A stretch of DNA of 64,000 nucleotides from Xiphophorus maculatus. Lineage: Eukaryota > Chordata > Actinopteri > Cyprinodontiformes > Poeciliidae. Positions 24,401 through 33,659 of this stretch are shown one piece after another. Positions within the stretch are counted from its first letter, which is position 1. Every line of letters starts with the position of its first letter. The translations under genes were made by a program, and so were the position numbers. The notes below the pieces were generated by a model, which saw only the letters and a list, made by a program, of their open reading frames with translations, was not told the DNA's origin and did not search any database. The stretch spans positions 20,973,645 to 21,037,644 of the forward strand of contig NC_036461.1 in assembly GCF_002775205.1 (NCBI RefSeq), in the 5' to 3' direction.

Positions 24401-26325
24401 CATACAAATGCATATTTTAACTGGTTATATCCAATAACGAGCCTCTACATCACAGTTAAGAACTTGGAGATCTGACTAATAGTTGCAGTGAAACCACATC
24501 AGAAAGTTTCAGTTCGTAATGGTAGAGAATGAAAAATGATACACAACACTAGGCACCACTTTTAAAGGTTCATGCGGAATACCTAGAGGATATTTGTGCT
24601 TAAAAAGTGTTAATTTAAGTTGACAGTCAGTAATTAGTTCTATAGTTTCGACCTGACAGCCACGTGCTGGAGGAAGAGTTGAATTATTTAGTGCCACTAT
24701 ACTCTTACAATGCAACCTCACACTGAATGCAAGCCTAAAATAAAATTAGAAGAACAAAACTTCTACATGAATCGTATGCCATGTCCATTTTATTACGCTA
24801 CACAGAATTTATTTATATTAGAAAAAACTGTATTTCAAACAAATAGACCTAGTACCTACTAGGGGTTGTCTTGATCCCATGTGGATATCGGAAATGGTTC
24901 CGATATCAGCCAAAAAACGAGTATTGGATTATATTGGCCTGCATCCAAAATTTAAAAAGGGAAGCACTCTGATCCAGGATTTAGTCCGTTCCGGGATTTA
25001 ATCTGACCCCACATTTCTATCGCTATCATCCCACAAGCACATCCATTGGTTAAAGAGGCAGCATTACATGTTTTCCAGGCTCAAAGTATCAGTTTGTAGC
25101 ATAATCAACTAACTCTGTCACTTTGAGTTGTTATAAAAAATGCTGTGTACATCAAACATGACGTTTAAGAAATTTTACTTCCTAATTTAATGCCTTGAAA
25201 TTGGGCTTCTATCTCTTTAAAAATGCCTGCTCTTTCTGGAACTCCACCGTCAGGAAGTCGTCACAGCATTGCTCCTCTATTTACCCTTTAAAAACATTTT
25301 TATCCGCGTAAAAACGCTGGACCTGAGAAGTAGCTCCTATAATGAGCTCAGCAGATCCTCAGTTCCACCAGGTGTTTGCTAATTGTTGCTGGCTAGTCTT
25401 AAGGAGCTGCAAGGCGGAGTCCAGGGAGAGAGCACCTCTGTGAGGTGGAAGCTTAAAAACTACAGCTGTGAGGAGGAGCTGCATCTCAAAGGCGGAGCTA
25501 AGTCCCCCAGGTGTTTTGCACAGCTGATTGGTTGCCATGGAGATTCAAGAATTTCTCAAACATGCATGAAAGAATTAAGGCAACACTCCAAGTGTGTTTT
25601 GATGAGAGAACAATATCACAACATAATGAAAAGCTCAAAAAAGTCGACTTTACATAATATTACCCCATAATGGGTCAGTTGTTCTCATACTTATTGTGGT
25701 TTGAGTAATATCACTGGATCCAACATTTTCGAACACTCCACACTACAAAATAAGTAACAAAGGTTTGTTTGTTTGATTTGTGCTGATATCGCATCAGTTT
25801 GATATCTGTATCGTACCGGAATTGAAAAAGTTGTATCGGGACACCCCTGATATTTACTCTGCTTTCTGATCTGAAGGACGTAAAGATAGCTTACTTAATT
25901 TTTTTTTAGGAAATTTCTGAGTTGAAGCACTGATGTCATCCCTCCTTGTGACAGGGAAGCCAGCCTGACTCAGAGACGGATGACCGACAGGAAGTCTCCC
26001 TGGAATCTTGGATTTTGTGGTTTGTTTGTTTTTTTTTAATCAAAACTCATAAAAAATTTTTTAAAATTATCTTTTAACCCAAATAAATGCCTATGTCATA
26101 TACTGACAGAGAGTTGAGTCATAACAAAAGCAACAATGTTGAACCCCGGAGGGGCATCTCAGCCAAACAAAGAGGCGACAACTGATGCTGGAGAGCGGCA
26201 CGGCTGAAATGGATTAGAAGCCCCCCGTTCTACTGAAAGCAGGAGATGACACAGTGAAAACAGACAACTTCAATATTCAGCCCCGCACTCACCCGGGTGT
26301 ATGTGCTTCTTCTGGTCTGTGACAT
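9254..26325 (-). CDS. dctn1: dctn1, dynactin subunit p150-glued, 5' portion (8 exons)
   Basis: DCTN1 is the largest dynactin subunit; it links cytoplasmic dynein to microtubules through its N-terminal CAP-Gly domain and adjoining basic region. Eight minus-strand exons join in phase: 26325-26293, 21780-21529, 19865-19790, 18169-18138, 16444-16424, 12649-12632, 10584-10564 and 9430-9254. They encode about 210 residues: an [11 protein letters not shown] start, a CAP-Gly domain with the GKNDG motif, an acidic-to-basic linker, three Lys/Arg-rich microexons (RGLKPKK, TPTTRK, TTARRPK) and a Ser/Pro/Thr-rich segment containing [16 protein letters not shown]. The remaining ~1000 residues (coiled coils, ICD, C-terminus) are not found. 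They may lie left of the window after an unusually long intron, or the locus may be rearranged. The dctn1a/dctn1b paralogue is not decided. Confidence 0.93.
10564..10584 (-). CDS. dctn1: dctn1 microexon TTARRPK
   Basis: This 21-bp, phase-0 microexon is flanked by acceptor 'tgcttctcag' and donor GTGAGC. It matches the alternatively spliced TTTRRPK exon of mammalian DCTN1 in position and sequence. In that family it adds positive charge next to the CAP-Gly domain and strengthens microtubule binding. Confidence 0.85.
10950..11430 (-). repeat. Dispersed repeat, minus-orientation copy of the family at 20485
   Basis: The reverse complement of 11290-11420 reads 'gaactccgatccagaaccgc', 'acagcgttctgggagatgta' and 'agctaagcaaggttgg'. 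It aligns with 20526-20620 on the plus strand, including the flanking 'gatcaatatc' end. This is a non-autonomous DNA-transposon-like family; the left edge is approximate. Confidence 0.65.
11448..11530. repeat. TA-rich microsatellite
   Basis: Runs of 'atatat' are interrupted by 'actgtatatatatacagt', giving several short palindromes. Confidence 0.85.
12632..12661 (-). CDS. dctn1: dctn1 microexon TPTTRK and p135-type alternative first coding exon (MMRQ)
   Basis: Two uses of one exon are visible. The p150 path uses 12649-12632 (18 bp, TPTTRK, phase 0, acceptor ...gacag, donor GTACAG), matching the APTARK microexon of mammals. Read 12 bases further upstream, the frame starts at ATG 12661 with Met-Met-Arg-Gln and continues into the same six codons. 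From memory, this matches the N-terminus of the mammalian p135 isoform, which lacks the CAP-Gly domain and arises from an internal promoter. The GC-rich block just upstream (12840-13400) is a fitting promoter. Confidence 0.8.
12678..12694. repeat. Short (CA)n microsatellite
   Basis: About eight uninterrupted CA units lie just upstream of the p135-type first exon. Confidence 0.85.
12780..13400 (-). promoter_or_regulatory. dctn1: Candidate internal (p135) promoter of dctn1
   Basis: This is a GC-rich island with several CpGs inside an AT-rich intron, directly upstream of the MMRQ start on the minus strand. No TATA box is evident. The placement matches the internal promoter known for mammalian DCTN1 p135. 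Start sites cannot be read from sequence. Confidence 0.5.
15560..15800 (+). repeat. Dispersed repeat related to 25045-25290
   Basis: A diverged copy shares, in order, 'aaacatgac', 'aatttaa(t/c)..ccttgaa', 'aactccacc(t/g)tcaggaagt' and 'ctttattaaccctttaa' with the interior of the DNA-transposon-like element at 24861-25849. It lies inside dctn1 intron 5. Confidence 0.55.
16424..16444 (-). CDS. dctn1: dctn1 microexon RGLKPKK
   Basis: This 21-bp, phase-0 microexon encodes RGLKPKK, identical to the mammalian exon as I recall it. The acceptor is 'ggaccacgcag' and the donor GTGCAGC is non-consensus at +4/+5, which suits regulated inclusion. It is one of three basic microexons controlling the charge of the microtubule-binding region. 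Confidence 0.82.
16680..16760. repeat. Fragment of a Tc1-like MITE
   Basis: 'ttatttggattttacgtgaa' followed by 'agaccaacacagagta' matches the interior of the fuller element at 29229-29604. Confidence 0.55.
16938..17003. repeat. MITE-like inverted repeat
   Basis: ATTGGCAGATT (16938-16948) and AATCTGCCAAT (16993-17003) are perfect reverse complements, flanked by further imperfect pairing. The spacer 'acttataacatggggaaaat' is typical of a common fish MITE. Confidence 0.65.
17040..17215. repeat. Degenerate tandem repeat (~20-25 bp units)
   Basis: Imperfect copies of 'aactcataattatgacttt' recur across the stretch with drift in sequence and spacing. Confidence 0.6.
18138..18169 (-). CDS. dctn1: dctn1 exon 4
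   Basis: This 32-bp exon completes the Glu codon split with exon 3 and adds [10 protein letters not shown], matching the GTDTTAKTSKL segment of mammalian DCTN1 in length. The acceptor is 'atctctgcag' and the donor is GTAGGT. It ends in phase 0, which allows the following microexons to be skipped without a frameshift. Confidence 0.82.
19790..19865 (-). CDS. dctn1: dctn1 exon 3
   Basis: This 76-bp exon begins in phase 0 and ends one base into a codon. It encodes [17 protein letters not shown], continuing to VPKR, and matches the mammalian IQVFEDGADTTSPETP segment that follows the CAP-Gly domain. The acceptor is 'tctctgtttcag' and the donor is GTGAGC. Confidence 0.9.
20485..20900 (+). repeat. 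Dispersed repeat, plus-orientation copy of the family at 10950
   Basis: It contains 'gaactccgatccagaaccgc', 'acagcattttgggagacgtg' and 'agctaagcaaggttgg', shared with the 10950-11430 copy in the opposite orientation. It ends near 'tatatgtcgcccagccctac', resembling the terminus of a common fish hAT-type MITE. It lies in dctn1 intron 2. Confidence 0.65.
21529..21780 (-). CDS. dctn1: dctn1 exon 2 (CAP-Gly domain)
   Basis: This 252-bp, phase-0 exon encodes 84 residues. After a Ser-rich lead ([11 protein letters not shown]), the CAP-Gly domain runs from about residue 18 of the exon: [20 protein letters not shown], then [20 protein letters not shown], then KRYFTC and GIFVRQSQ. The GKNDG motif is the groove that binds EEY/F tails of tubulin, EB proteins and CLIP-170. 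The acceptor is 'ctgtcccacccag' and the donor is GTAATG. The full domain sits in one exon, as in mammals. Confidence 0.97.
22199..22440. repeat. Decayed hAT-type MITE
   Basis: 'cagggctgcaactaacgagc' followed by 'aatcaattcatctatttgtc' is the recognisable terminus of a very common fish hAT-type element ('ggctgcaactaacgattatt' consensus, from memory). The far end near 22430 ('gggtccagcaataaaat') is less clear. Confidence 0.55.
22610..22860. repeat. Fragment of a 'cgatacc'-type DNA element
   Basis: It contains 'aatgcactgatgtgaaaatt', 'gggccgataccaataataat' and 'gatagataccgatatgctaa'. Repeated gatacc/ccgata words characterise a non-autonomous hAT-like family. It lies inside dctn1 intron 1. Confidence 0.5.
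23490..23740. repeat. Palindrome-rich GCTAGC/TTAGC repeat tract
   Basis: Many GCTAGC, AGCTAGC and CTAATGG words occur in both orientations. The clearest is a perfect 11-bp inverted repeat, ACATGCTAGCT-gatat-AGCTAGCATGT (23606-23632). A second 'gatatagctagc' follows near 23680. Confidence 0.65.
24861..25849. mobile_element. Non-autonomous hAT-like element with 'gtgtcccgata' termini
   Basis: The left end 'taggggttgtcttgatccca' and the right end 'gttgtatcgggacacccctg' are diverged inverted repeats, each followed inward by gatatcgg/ccgatatc words. No transposase frame is present; the interior (25045-25290) is shared with 15560-15800. A clear 8-bp target duplication is not preserved. The related shorter element at 32434-32786 has the same type of termini. 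Confidence 0.6.
26293..26325 (-). CDS. dctn1: dctn1 exon 1 (start codon)
   Basis: ATG at 26325-26323 opens [11 protein letters not shown], matching the short basic first exon of DCTN1 (MAQSKRHMYSR in mammals, from memory). The canonical donor GTGAGT begins at 26292 and leaves phase 0, fitting exon 2. The context upstream of the ATG (gtaaac) has A at -3. Confidence 0.92.
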
Positions 26326-26760
26326 GTTTACCGGTCGCTGAGCGTCCCCCCCAAAAAACTGACTGTCTTCACTGAAGGAGTGGGATAAAAATTAAGGAGA
26401 GCATCGGCTAGACGGAAGGTGGTGGTAGTAGTGGAGAGAGAGAGAGAGGAGGGGGATTCAGATTCAGATTCAGAGATGCTGCTGGAGCATCTCTCCCTCC
26501 CTCTTTCTCTCTTTTCTGTTCTGTCTTCTCGCAAGGATCCCACCTTCCCTCACCGCATCCCAGGAAGCAGGAAGTTTCCGAGCCGATCCAGCCCTCAGAT
26601 GATTTAAATGGCCCAGCCAAGAAAACGGGGGCAGAAAAAAAAGAAGAACTCAAAGCAGCCAGGCTTGGTTCGGCTGTGAACGCATCAGCTGAGCGGCTTG
26701 CACTGCACTGTCGGTGTCTGCACTGGCTTCTGCAGGAGGGAGGGCGGCGTAGGCCCCGAC
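26326..26760 (-). promoter_or_regulatory. dctn1: 5' UTR / promoter region of dctn1
   Basis: This comparatively GC-rich sequence lies immediately upstream of the dctn1 start. It includes a purine tract ('gagagagagagagg', about 26436-26450) and three tandem 'gattca' units (26456-26475). No TATA box is obvious on the minus strand. The transcription start cannot be placed. Confidence 0.5.
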
Positions 26761-27169
26761 AGAGTCGCTGGGTCCTAAAGCCTGCACTTTTGTTGTTTAA
26801 AAAATGTTTTAATAAAATTATTTATATTGATAATTTTGTCAGATTACAACCTTAAACCCTAAACTTTAACACCTCCTAATACAAGAAAAAGAAAAAAAAA
26901 TGACTCCGGCCCTCCAGACTTGCAGCAGCAGCAATTCGCAAACACTTGGTCTGCTGTGCTCATTATATGAACATCATGGAGAAACACTGTTGTGACAACG
27001 TTTTGTAGGCGGAGGGTCGTGAAGAGTAGGAGCTTCTTAAAGCGACAGAGGACAATTTCAAGGCATCGGATACAGCCGTGACCCCGCCTTCGATCCTTAG
27101 GTCATGACATCAATACTGATTTTGTTCCCATCAACTTCGACTGAAACTTCCCTGTAATTTCCCTGTAAA

Positions 27170-27475
27170 TAACCCATCCCCACAGCATGATGCTGCCAAT
27201 GCTGTTTTTCTCAGTTAGCATAGCGAGTTTGGGGTGACGAACATAGTTAGCTTTCCACCACACGTAGCATTTTGCATGCAGGCTAAAGACTAACAGAACA
27301 TACTATGTTTCCCTTTTATAAGTTGGAAAGTTTTCAAACAGCATGTATTCCTTCACTTTAATGGATCACCAGATAAAAAATAATTTAATAAAATACATAG
27401 AAGTAAGGTTTAAATATGACAAAATGTGGAAAAAAAAACCTCACGGGGTAAGAATAATTTTGTTCAGAACCGTGC
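27170..27475. repeat. Tc1-like MITE fragment
   Basis: 'ccccacagcatgatgctgcc' is a signature of Tc1-derived fish MITEs. The terminal part reads 'ggggtaagaataattttgtt'. Neither a transposase nor clean terminal repeats remain. Confidence 0.55.
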
Positions 27476-28027
27476 GTCTGTATTAGGGCGGCAACCGTCA
27501 AAGTAAAAATTTGATCCTAAATTTTTTAAGATCTCATTTAATTCCAGTTTAACAAACTTTAATGTAATTTTTACTTTTTTCTCCACTGCATCAATAAATA
27601 TCAGTTATTTCAAAATATGATTCAATGAAGTCTCTATATGCTGTTTAGTTATATAAATCGTAGTTCTTTCAGTATGTGGCGTCCTGAAGAAGCTTATTTC
27701 AAAGAGGAGCCATTTTTAGAGCAACACTTGTTTGTGGCGCTATGAATTCTGTGTCACAGTTACCTAAAAAAGAAGTAATATATAGTTTTTTTTAAATCAT
27801 TTTTAGCATTATCACAATAGTACTAAAAAATAGAGAGACTGCACTCATGCTAGCATAAAACAGACCAATAAAGAACTTCCTACTAGGACATTTACCAAAG
27901 TTATGGCTGTCCAACAAAAAGAAATCCTCAATGCAGGAAAAAAACAGTGCATCATATCTCTGTTTTCCCTGCATTGCAGTCTTCATCAAGCCACTGCTAA
28001 AATTCAATTTCCTTTCTTTGCTAGCAT

Positions 28028-28052
28028 AAGCAACAACAACAACAACAACAAA
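28028..28052. repeat. (CAA)n microsatellite
   Basis: About seven tandem CAA/AAC units are present. Confidence 0.85.
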
Positions 28053-28631
28053 AATCAACACAGTTGAAAAACTGGCAGCAGGCATTTCTGAGCTTGTTTG
28101 TTCTGATTCTGTTTCAGTGTTCACTGAGCATCCAGGTGAGGCTTTGTATTGTTGCTCACTGCAAGCAGATTTCATTCAGACCAAGCCTGGTGATATTGTG
28201 GCCCATCACAGAGCCAGGATTAACTCCCTTTTATAAGCACCCCCAAAGGCTGGAGCTTTTTTTTCTTCTTTTTTTTTTTAACTCAAATGCCCTCTTTGTG
28301 CTTTGTTGTCATCTTTTTTGCTGTGGAAGCAAATGGTGTGAGCTAATCGCTAAGTGTCAGCCACTGAGAACCATAGGGAAAGAAAAAAAAAGTGCATACT
28401 GACTAAAAAAGGCTTAGTGTTGGATTCTACGTCAACGGGGCGTTCAGGGACACGAAGCAAACCCCTGCAGTCTCTTTGCATCCCTTTTATGCAAATTGGC
28501 AAAAGGCAGAACCAAAACATAGGGGGGGACGCTCCGGCTCTGCCGGAAGCGGGGATGAGGACGCGTCCTCGTCTCCCACAGAGGGAGACGGTCGGTGGAC
28601 AGCTTAAGGCAAAGATCTGCTTCCTTATGGG

Positions 28632-28655
28632 AGATAAGGGCAGAGAGAGAGAGAG
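28632..28655. repeat. (GA)n microsatellite
   Basis: About ten GA units are followed by an A-run. Confidence 0.85.
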
Positions 28656-28984
28656 AGAGAGAAAAAAAGACAGCTCTGCAAAACTCCACGTCTCACCTCC
28701 ACCAAGCCTGATGAGCAGGAACAGAGGTGACTTTAAGGGGAAACATTATGACCAGTCCGTCTGCTGGGCGGCCAGGAACACATGAGCGGCAACCGTCAAG
28801 GTAAAAATTAAGACAACTAGAATAATGAGCCTTATCTGAATAATAGGAAATTTGTATGTGTGAAACATTTGAAAAAGAACAGTAGCAGCAATATTTTTAA
28901 ACAGGCTGATGGCTGATTTCATCACTATGACGACGTGTCTGCGCTCAAGACTGATGACAACAATGGACTGCAAAAAAAAGGCAT

Positions 28985-29160
28985 TTTCTTTGCAAAATAT
29001 CTCAATATCAGTGACAAACGTTCAAACCTTACCAATGATTCTCAATTGGATTTAGGCTTGAACTTTGACTGGGCCATTCCAACGTGTCTAACCATTATTG
29101 TAAAAAGTAATGTTAATGCCTTATTGTTGTGTGCAAAGGATGTAATGTAATATTTGTTCA
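28985..29160. repeat. Tc1-like MITE internal fragment
   Basis: 'gatttaggcttgaactttga' followed by 'ctgggccattccaac' matches the 'gacttgg/ctaggccatt' interior of Tc1-derived MITEs. A related fragment occurs at 31640-31690 ('tttggactttgactaggcca'). Confidence 0.5.
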
Positions 29161-29228
29161 TCACTGCGATCAAAGTGACAGAAATGAAAACTTTACATGT
29201 AATATTTTCAGACTGTTTTTGAGTGAAT

Positions 29229-29604
29229 ACAGTGGCCTGTTAAAGTATTCAGATCCCTTGAAATCTTCCTCATTGTGTCACATTATGACCACAAACATAA
29301 ATAAATAAATCATTTTAATTTTAATGAAAGACCAACACAGAGTGGCATACAATTGTGAAGTGGGAAGAAAATTATGCATGATTTTTTAACAAAGAAACTG
29401 AAAAGTGTGGTGTGAAATTTTCTTTCTACTTCACAATTTATTTTACCACTTTGTGTTGGTCTTTCACATTAAATAGATATTAATATCTATTTAGATATTA
29501 AATAGAATAAATTAAATTAAAGGGCTATTGCGCCCTTTAATTGGTTGTAACGTGATAAAATATGGAAATGTTCGAGGGGTGTGAATACTTTTTCAAGCTG
29601 CTGT
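29229..29604. mobile_element. Tc1/mariner-type MITE with terminal inverted repeats
   Basis: The left end 'acagtggcctgttaaagtat' and the reverse complement of the right end, 'acagcagcttgaaaaagtat', align over about 34 bases through 'tca(g/c)a(t/c)cccttgaa'-like sequence. The interior holds the typical 'gaaagaccaacacagagtg' and its inverted partner 'cactttgtgttggtctttca'. No transposase is present. Confidence 0.75.
29492..29542. repeat. 34-bp direct repeat (copy 1) overlapping a perfect hairpin
   Basis: 29492-29525 recurs at 30507-30540 with one mismatch. Its right end forms a perfect 11-bp inverted repeat, AATTAAAGGGC (29515-29525) with GCCCTTTAATT (29532-29542), loop tattgc. Confidence 0.85.
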
Positions 29605-31600
29605 CAATGCCCAAATGTCCCAGTGACCAAAATGTGAAAAGTTACAAGAGACTGTTGGAAGTTAGGAGGTGAGTAAAATATGGATCTATAGCAAATATCG
29701 CTATATTGTTATAAGAATTTTGTCGTTGCATGTTTTTCTAGTATAGTGCAATGCTAAGCTAATACACTCTATTGTAGCTAGTTAGTATTTTTTGCATGGA
29801 GGTCAAAAATATTAGTCTGATCTGACCAGTCCAGTTCTAGCTATTGAAACCTTCAAGTGGGACATAAATATGTTAATAATTTCGATTTATTTTGAGGGCA
29901 ATTCAGCAGTTTTACTGCAGTCATTTTGGACTAGAATTTAAACATAAAAAAGTAATTTCTTTAAAAAGCTAATCTTAGAAATGTAATCTAAAAAAGGCTG
30001 ATTTTACTGTCTTTTTGCAATTTCATTCATTTTCAATCGTTCATTTTGCTTTTTATCTCCTTTGACAGGTAATTATCAAGATTATCTCACAGCTACTTTG
30101 TCCAACTGCTTGATTTATTAAATTTGAATTTGTGTTACACGTCGTTTATTTTGTATTCATTAGAATACAACTTAAACAAGTATATACTTTAGTTCTTTTT
30201 GATACGGAGTGCAGTGCCATATAAAAACCTTTTAGTAGCCGCACAGTCTTTTAATTGCTGTAATTAAACCTGTAACTTAATGCCATCTAGAGTATTTGGG
30301 TGAAAACTGACCGTGTCTTACATCAAACTGGTGATTTTTGAGTGGCTCCATACAAATGAGGAGTTAAAACAGCAAAATATAAATAAATAATGTGAAGTAG
30401 ATTCATTAATCGCTGTTATTTCTGATTAAATCCAACCATACGCATGGCAGCCCATTGACAACATGTTCAAGCTGAATACTAACAGGAAGCAGGAAACTCG
30501 TTTTATTAGATATTAAATAGAATAAATGAAATTAAAGGGCAACTACGCTGAATTACTGTTAGATTCAGACGTGCCTGTTTACAGACGCGTTAAATTTGTA
30601 AATCCATTGAATCGTTACGCGTTTTTACCATTTTAACTAGCAATTACAATTAAAATATTTGCATATTTACATACTAGAATGGACATAAACCCGTGTCGTT
30701 TTTTCAGCGTTCATCGCTGCTGTCAGCTGTCAGTGAGGCACTCCCTGAGCAGCTGCTAGCAGCAGAAGCTGCTAGCATGCACCGGCTGACTCACTGAAAT
30801 AAAACCTGTTTAACTCCACTTGTAACATTATTTTATTATCATGTATAAATTATTGTTTTGTTTATTCATTTTACACCGACGCGTCAGCACTCAGAGTGAC
30901 AGCTGCTCGCTGAGTCTTACCCGCTTGCGTCAAAAAAAAATCCGGCTTGGCTTCAGCTCCGCGTCCCTGAAGAGCTACATCCATCTATGGTTGTCTGACC
31001 GGACGGATCCGTCCTGCGGCGTCCGAGTTGATGCCTGACTCGGCCGGCCTCAGAGGAGCAGAGGAGCCCGGTGACATGTTCAACACCAAAACTCGGTGTT
31101 GCCCATTTAAGCAGAAAATATAAACACAGACAATATTTTTATGTCATATTTTTAACATATTGTTACCTTCCTAATTTTTTTTTTAGGCCAAAGGCAATTT
31201 TGAAAAATAAAGAAAAATAAATAAGTCACTTCGAAAATGACTTATTTTAAGGCGATTATATGGTACTTATTTTCAATATTTCAAGTAGCCTTATTATTCT
31301 CTCTGCTACTTTTATCCCACTTAAATCTTTCAGATTATCAGAGATTTTAATATTAAACAAAAAAAATAAAAATTAAATAAAGTGAACAAAAAGTCAATTT
31401 TCACATTACATATTTTCTCATTGAAAAAAAAAAGCTATCCAAAGCAACCTGGTCATCTGGAAACTAAACCTACGTTTAGTTATTAAACTAGTTTTAGTTA
31501 CTAGGTTTAATTAGGTTTTTTTTTTCTATATCTGGTGGTGATTCCTAAGTTGCGATTAAGGAATTGAATTTTCGTTTCTATGCAGAATTATTTTCATTTA
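29605..31600. other. Intergenic sequence, no gene recognised
   Basis: AT-rich, with the second copy of the 34-bp repeat at 30507-30540. A somewhat GC-richer patch at 30700-31080 contains short open frames on + but nothing I recognise as protein-coding. Confidence 0.4.
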
Positions 31601-31741
31601 GCCACTCAAAGATTTTCCAAGCACAGTTATTACACCGCATCTCAATCTAACTCAAGTTTGGACTTTGACTAGGCCATTTCACACAAATTATTTTGCTTTT
31701 ATGAGCAAATGTGGCCTTGCAAATGTTTCTTAGATTATATT

Positions 31742-31778
31742 TCCTGTTACATCCCTTTCTCTATGGGATGTAACAGGA
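31742..31778. repeat. Perfect 14-bp inverted repeat
   Basis: TCCTGTTACATCCC (31742-31755) and GGGATGTAACAGGA (31765-31778) are exact reverse complements around a 9-base loop. This is hairpin-like; there is no following T-run. Confidence 0.85.
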
Positions 31779-32433
31779 TATGACATCAGTACTCGGAAAT
31801 AAAAACCCCAGTCGGCCTTGGCAGATGGCTGTTTGGTTCTGCTGGATTTTTCTTTTCGTTTCCTTAGAGAATTTTTTTAGCAATAAACCTAATTTGATTG
31901 CATTGTTTTACAACTAGGATCGATTTGAATGTCTGTAATTGACTCAGAATCTATCGGTATAACTGGACTGAATTAACTTAAAGGCAAATTTATCAAAATA
32001 AAACATTGTGATAAAGGTTCTTCTGCAAATTTACACCATTCATTTTACTGAAAATGACTTAATTATCGCTCAAACATTAATGAAACCGTAATCCTGGTTA
32101 TTCTTATTTTAACATGGATTTAGGCATCCAACTCAAGCTACATTTGTCCCTTTTCCTCCGTAAATACCTCATTAAGATGAGAAGTATCAAAATCATAACT
32201 CCCATTTGCTGATGGGTGAAATACATCTGATCCAGGGAAGAAAACCAACCTCTTACATTTACATAAAGAACAAAGTACATAAGACGCTTTTACACCTGGA
32301 CACAATGAAAGATTAACGAGAGCACAGCTTGGATTACCTAAAAATGGCTGAAATGGTTGTAAAGAAAGTAAGCAGTTTTTAAATAAATAATAAAATAATT
32401 ATCATACCTCTCAGATATTATAGTTCAATGGCA

Positions 32434-32786
32434 TAGGTGTCCCGATTAAGCTTTTTCACTTACGATATGATACCGATATTGTTTTGAGTATTGGCCGATA
32501 CCAATATTCACCAGATATGATATCAGAACGTATCGGCCATACTTTTATTACTTATTTTGTAGTGTGGAATGGTAGAAAATGCTTGATCAAGTGATAGTAT
32601 TCAAAAGAACAACAGTCAACAAACGACCAGTTTATTATTACCCAATAGGTCTGCTGTGGGATACAAGCGCTGCAGAACAGAAATCCTGGACCGGATTGAA
32701 TCCTGGAGCGCAGAGCTTCTATCGCCAGATATAATACGATACTTTTTTGGCTGATATCGGACCAATGCCAAAATCAGATCGGAACA
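32434..32786. mobile_element. Short hAT-like MITE with 'ggtgtcccgat' termini
   Basis: The left end 'ataggtgtcccgattaagc' and the right end 'aatcagatcggaacaccgtt' are imperfect inverted repeats. Internal words 'gatatgataccgatattg' and 'gctgatatcggaccaatgcc' place it with the element at 24861-25849. Confidence 0.65.
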
Positions 32787-32954
32787 CCGTTTAAACAATG
32801 GAGTACTAAAAATGTTCTAATAAAGACCAATAGTGGTTTGCTGATCTCTCTAGTGTGTTTGTTTTACAGTAGCAAACAGTTTGCTTTCCGTGTGCTGTCC
32901 CTCGATAGCTGGAGGATAACTGAATGGTACCATCAACCCAAAAATGTTGTTGCT

Positions 32955-33629
32955 TCAGTCCCTTTCTTTATCTGTCTGCAAATCAAGTCTGTACTCAAAC
33001 AGCGTGAAGTTCAGGATTTTAGCTGTAAACTCTGGTAAGACAAACTCTCTTATCTTCGTGTAACCCATGTGTTCGTACAGTTTCTGAGCGTCAGCCTGCA
33101 CCACGGACGTGTAAAGGATGACGGCAGGGAAACCTCTCTCTCGAGTGAAATCCGCCACTGTCCGACAGAGAGCCTTGGCGATGCCCATCCCCCGGTGACT
33201 GCGGCGCACCGACATGCGCTTCAGCTCCAAAAACCCGGGCGCTGTCTCGGCGGGGAGACACGCCACCGTCCCGACCACCCGACCGTCGCTTTCAGCCACC
33301 CAGAAGCACGAATTCTTCTTCTGCAGGTAGATCCCGCCGATGTTATTGAGGTCCTTCCGGAGGGTGGCCTCTATGTATTTGTTGAACATGTAGACGACCA
33401 TCTGCCGGACCGCGGCCAGGACGAGCGTGACGGCCAGGACGGGCAGCAGGAAGGACTTGGAGCTGGTAATGAGGGCGCAGAACGTGACCATGAGAAACAT
33501 CTGGGTCAGCGGCTGTTTCAGGACGTGGGTGAAGGACGAAGGCACGTGTTCGCTCATCCCCAAGGTGAAGAGCTCCTTGACCACCTCAGCGTCCTCATCC
33601 TGGTACTTTCTAATCTGAATGTTGGCCAT
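32955..33629 (-). CDS. nat8: NAT8/camello-like N-acetyltransferase, copy 1
   Basis: A complete 224-residue product from a single coding exon. Family members are ER/Golgi membrane GNAT enzymes that transfer acetyl groups from acetyl-CoA to cysteine S-conjugates or protein lysines. Seen here: the NIQIRKYQ start typical of the family, a hydrophobic hairpin at about residues 40-57 and 59-80 (two membrane segments), SCFWVAES at 107-114, the acetyl-CoA P-loop RGMGIA at 146-151 within RRSHRGMGIAKALCRTV, and the C-terminal KLYEHMGY at 183-190. The ATG lies in a good Kozak context (gccATGG). A 3' splice site 'cactgaccag' just upstream suggests a non-coding 5' exon, as is usual for nat8 genes. Proximity to dctn1 agrees with the mammalian region holding both genes, from memory. 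The paralogue number is not assigned. Confidence 0.93.
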   Translation of the reverse strand: MANIQIRKYQDEDAEVVKELFTLGMSEHVPSSFTHVLKQPLTQMFLMVTFCALITSSKSFLLPVLAVTLVLAAVRQMVVYMFNKYIEATLRKDLNNIGGIYLQKKNSCFWVAESDGRVVGTVACLPAETAPGFLELKRMSVRRSHRGMGIAKALCRTVADFTRERGFPAVILYTSVVQADAQKLYEHMGYTKIREFVLPEFTAKILNFTLFEYRLDLQTDKERD

Positions 33630-33659
33630 GGCTCTGCTGGTCAGTGAAATTAACGAAAT

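Noticed and set aside
33069-33647. A 192-codon open frame antisense to nat8-like copy 1 (and a 164-codon one at 36979-37473)
   Set aside because: Both lie opposite well-recognised genes in the same register and follow from the codon use of the real gene; the translation resembles no protein.
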